From an uncultured Ideonella sp. (GTDB lineage: Bacteria; Pseudomonadota; Gammaproteobacteria; Burkholderiales; Burkholderiaceae): DNA of 6,952 bases. The stretch is from assembly GCA_946479475.1 (NCBI GenBank), contig CAMLGG010000271.1, positions 1 through 6,952 on the forward strand. Direction: 5' to 3'. This document shows, piece after piece, positions 6,180 to 6,952 of this stretch (position 1 is its first letter; each line of letters opens with the position of its first letter). A model generated the notes under the pieces. The model searched no databases and was not told the DNA's origin. It was given only the letters and a program-made list of their open reading frames with translations. Made by a program: the position numbers and the translations under genes.

Positions 6180-6199
6180 GGTTAAGCGATCGATTAACC
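6180..6199. promoter_or_regulatory. 20-bp palindrome upstream of the HAD-gap unit, candidate operator
   Basis: The sequence GGTTAAGCGATCGATTAACC is symmetric at 18 of 20 positions, made of GGTTAA/TTAACC arms and a CGATCG core. It stands out as an AT-rich patch in GC-rich surroundings, 38 bp after the LysR stop and about 60 bp before the HAD start. With no T-tract and an AT-rich stem, it is not a terminator. Its size and symmetry fit a dimeric repressor site for the downstream glycolytic/gluconeogenic unit. I cannot assign the regulator; it does not match the HexR consensus and its centre is not typical of LacI-family operators. Confidence 0.5.
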
Positions 6200-6218
6200 C
6201 AAAGCCAAGCAAGTCTGA

Positions 6219-6952
<734 letters not shown>

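Overview
The window is GC-rich (roughly 68-70% by eye) bacterial DNA with dense genes on both strands. Three things point to a Burkholderiales-type betaproteobacterium: a Bug/TctC-family periplasmic receptor beside a divergent LysR regulator, strong G/C bias at third codon positions, and the sequence of the gap N-terminus. This placement is inferred from gene types; there is no rRNA to confirm it.

Layout from left to right. (1) 1-732, plus: the 3' part of a secreted fasciclin (FAS1) repeat protein. (2) 874-1242, plus: a small membrane protein with four predicted transmembrane helices. (3) 1335-2246, minus: a conserved-looking protein of unknown function whose C-terminal half resembles the HisRS/HisZ class II fold. 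(4) 2426-2632, minus: a 68-residue hypothetical protein. The gaps on either side of it hold several GC-rich inverted repeats. (5) 2887-4065, minus: an M20 family amidohydrolase. It lies 7 bp downstream of (6) 4073-5059, minus: a Bug-type solute-binding protein with a signal peptide. (7) 5188-6141, plus: a LysR-type regulator, divergent from the Bug-M20 pair across a 128-bp intergenic region that carries two related short palindromes. (8) 6259-6756, plus: a short HAD-family phosphatase that lacks the cap domain. It overlaps by an ATGA junction (9) 6753-end, plus: the start of type I glyceraldehyde-3-phosphate dehydrogenase.

How the genes work together. The clearest unit is LysR <-> Bug-M20. 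A periplasmic binding protein probably captures an organic anion or an acylated/amidated compound, a cytoplasmic metallo-amidohydrolase cleaves it or a related amide, and the LysR protein probably controls the pair. No tctA/tctB membrane components are in view. The second unit is HAD-gap. Its order recalls cbbZ-cbbG (phosphoglycolate phosphatase then GAPDH) in Calvin-cycle operons of relatives, but here the phosphatase has lost its substrate-specificity cap. An 18/20-symmetric palindrome lies just upstream of this unit.

I found no mobile element, CRISPR array, tRNA, rRNA or recognisable defence or biosynthetic system. The most unusual items are the capless HAD translationally coupled to gap, the unassigned class II synthetase-like protein, and the structured intergenic DNA around the 68-residue gene.
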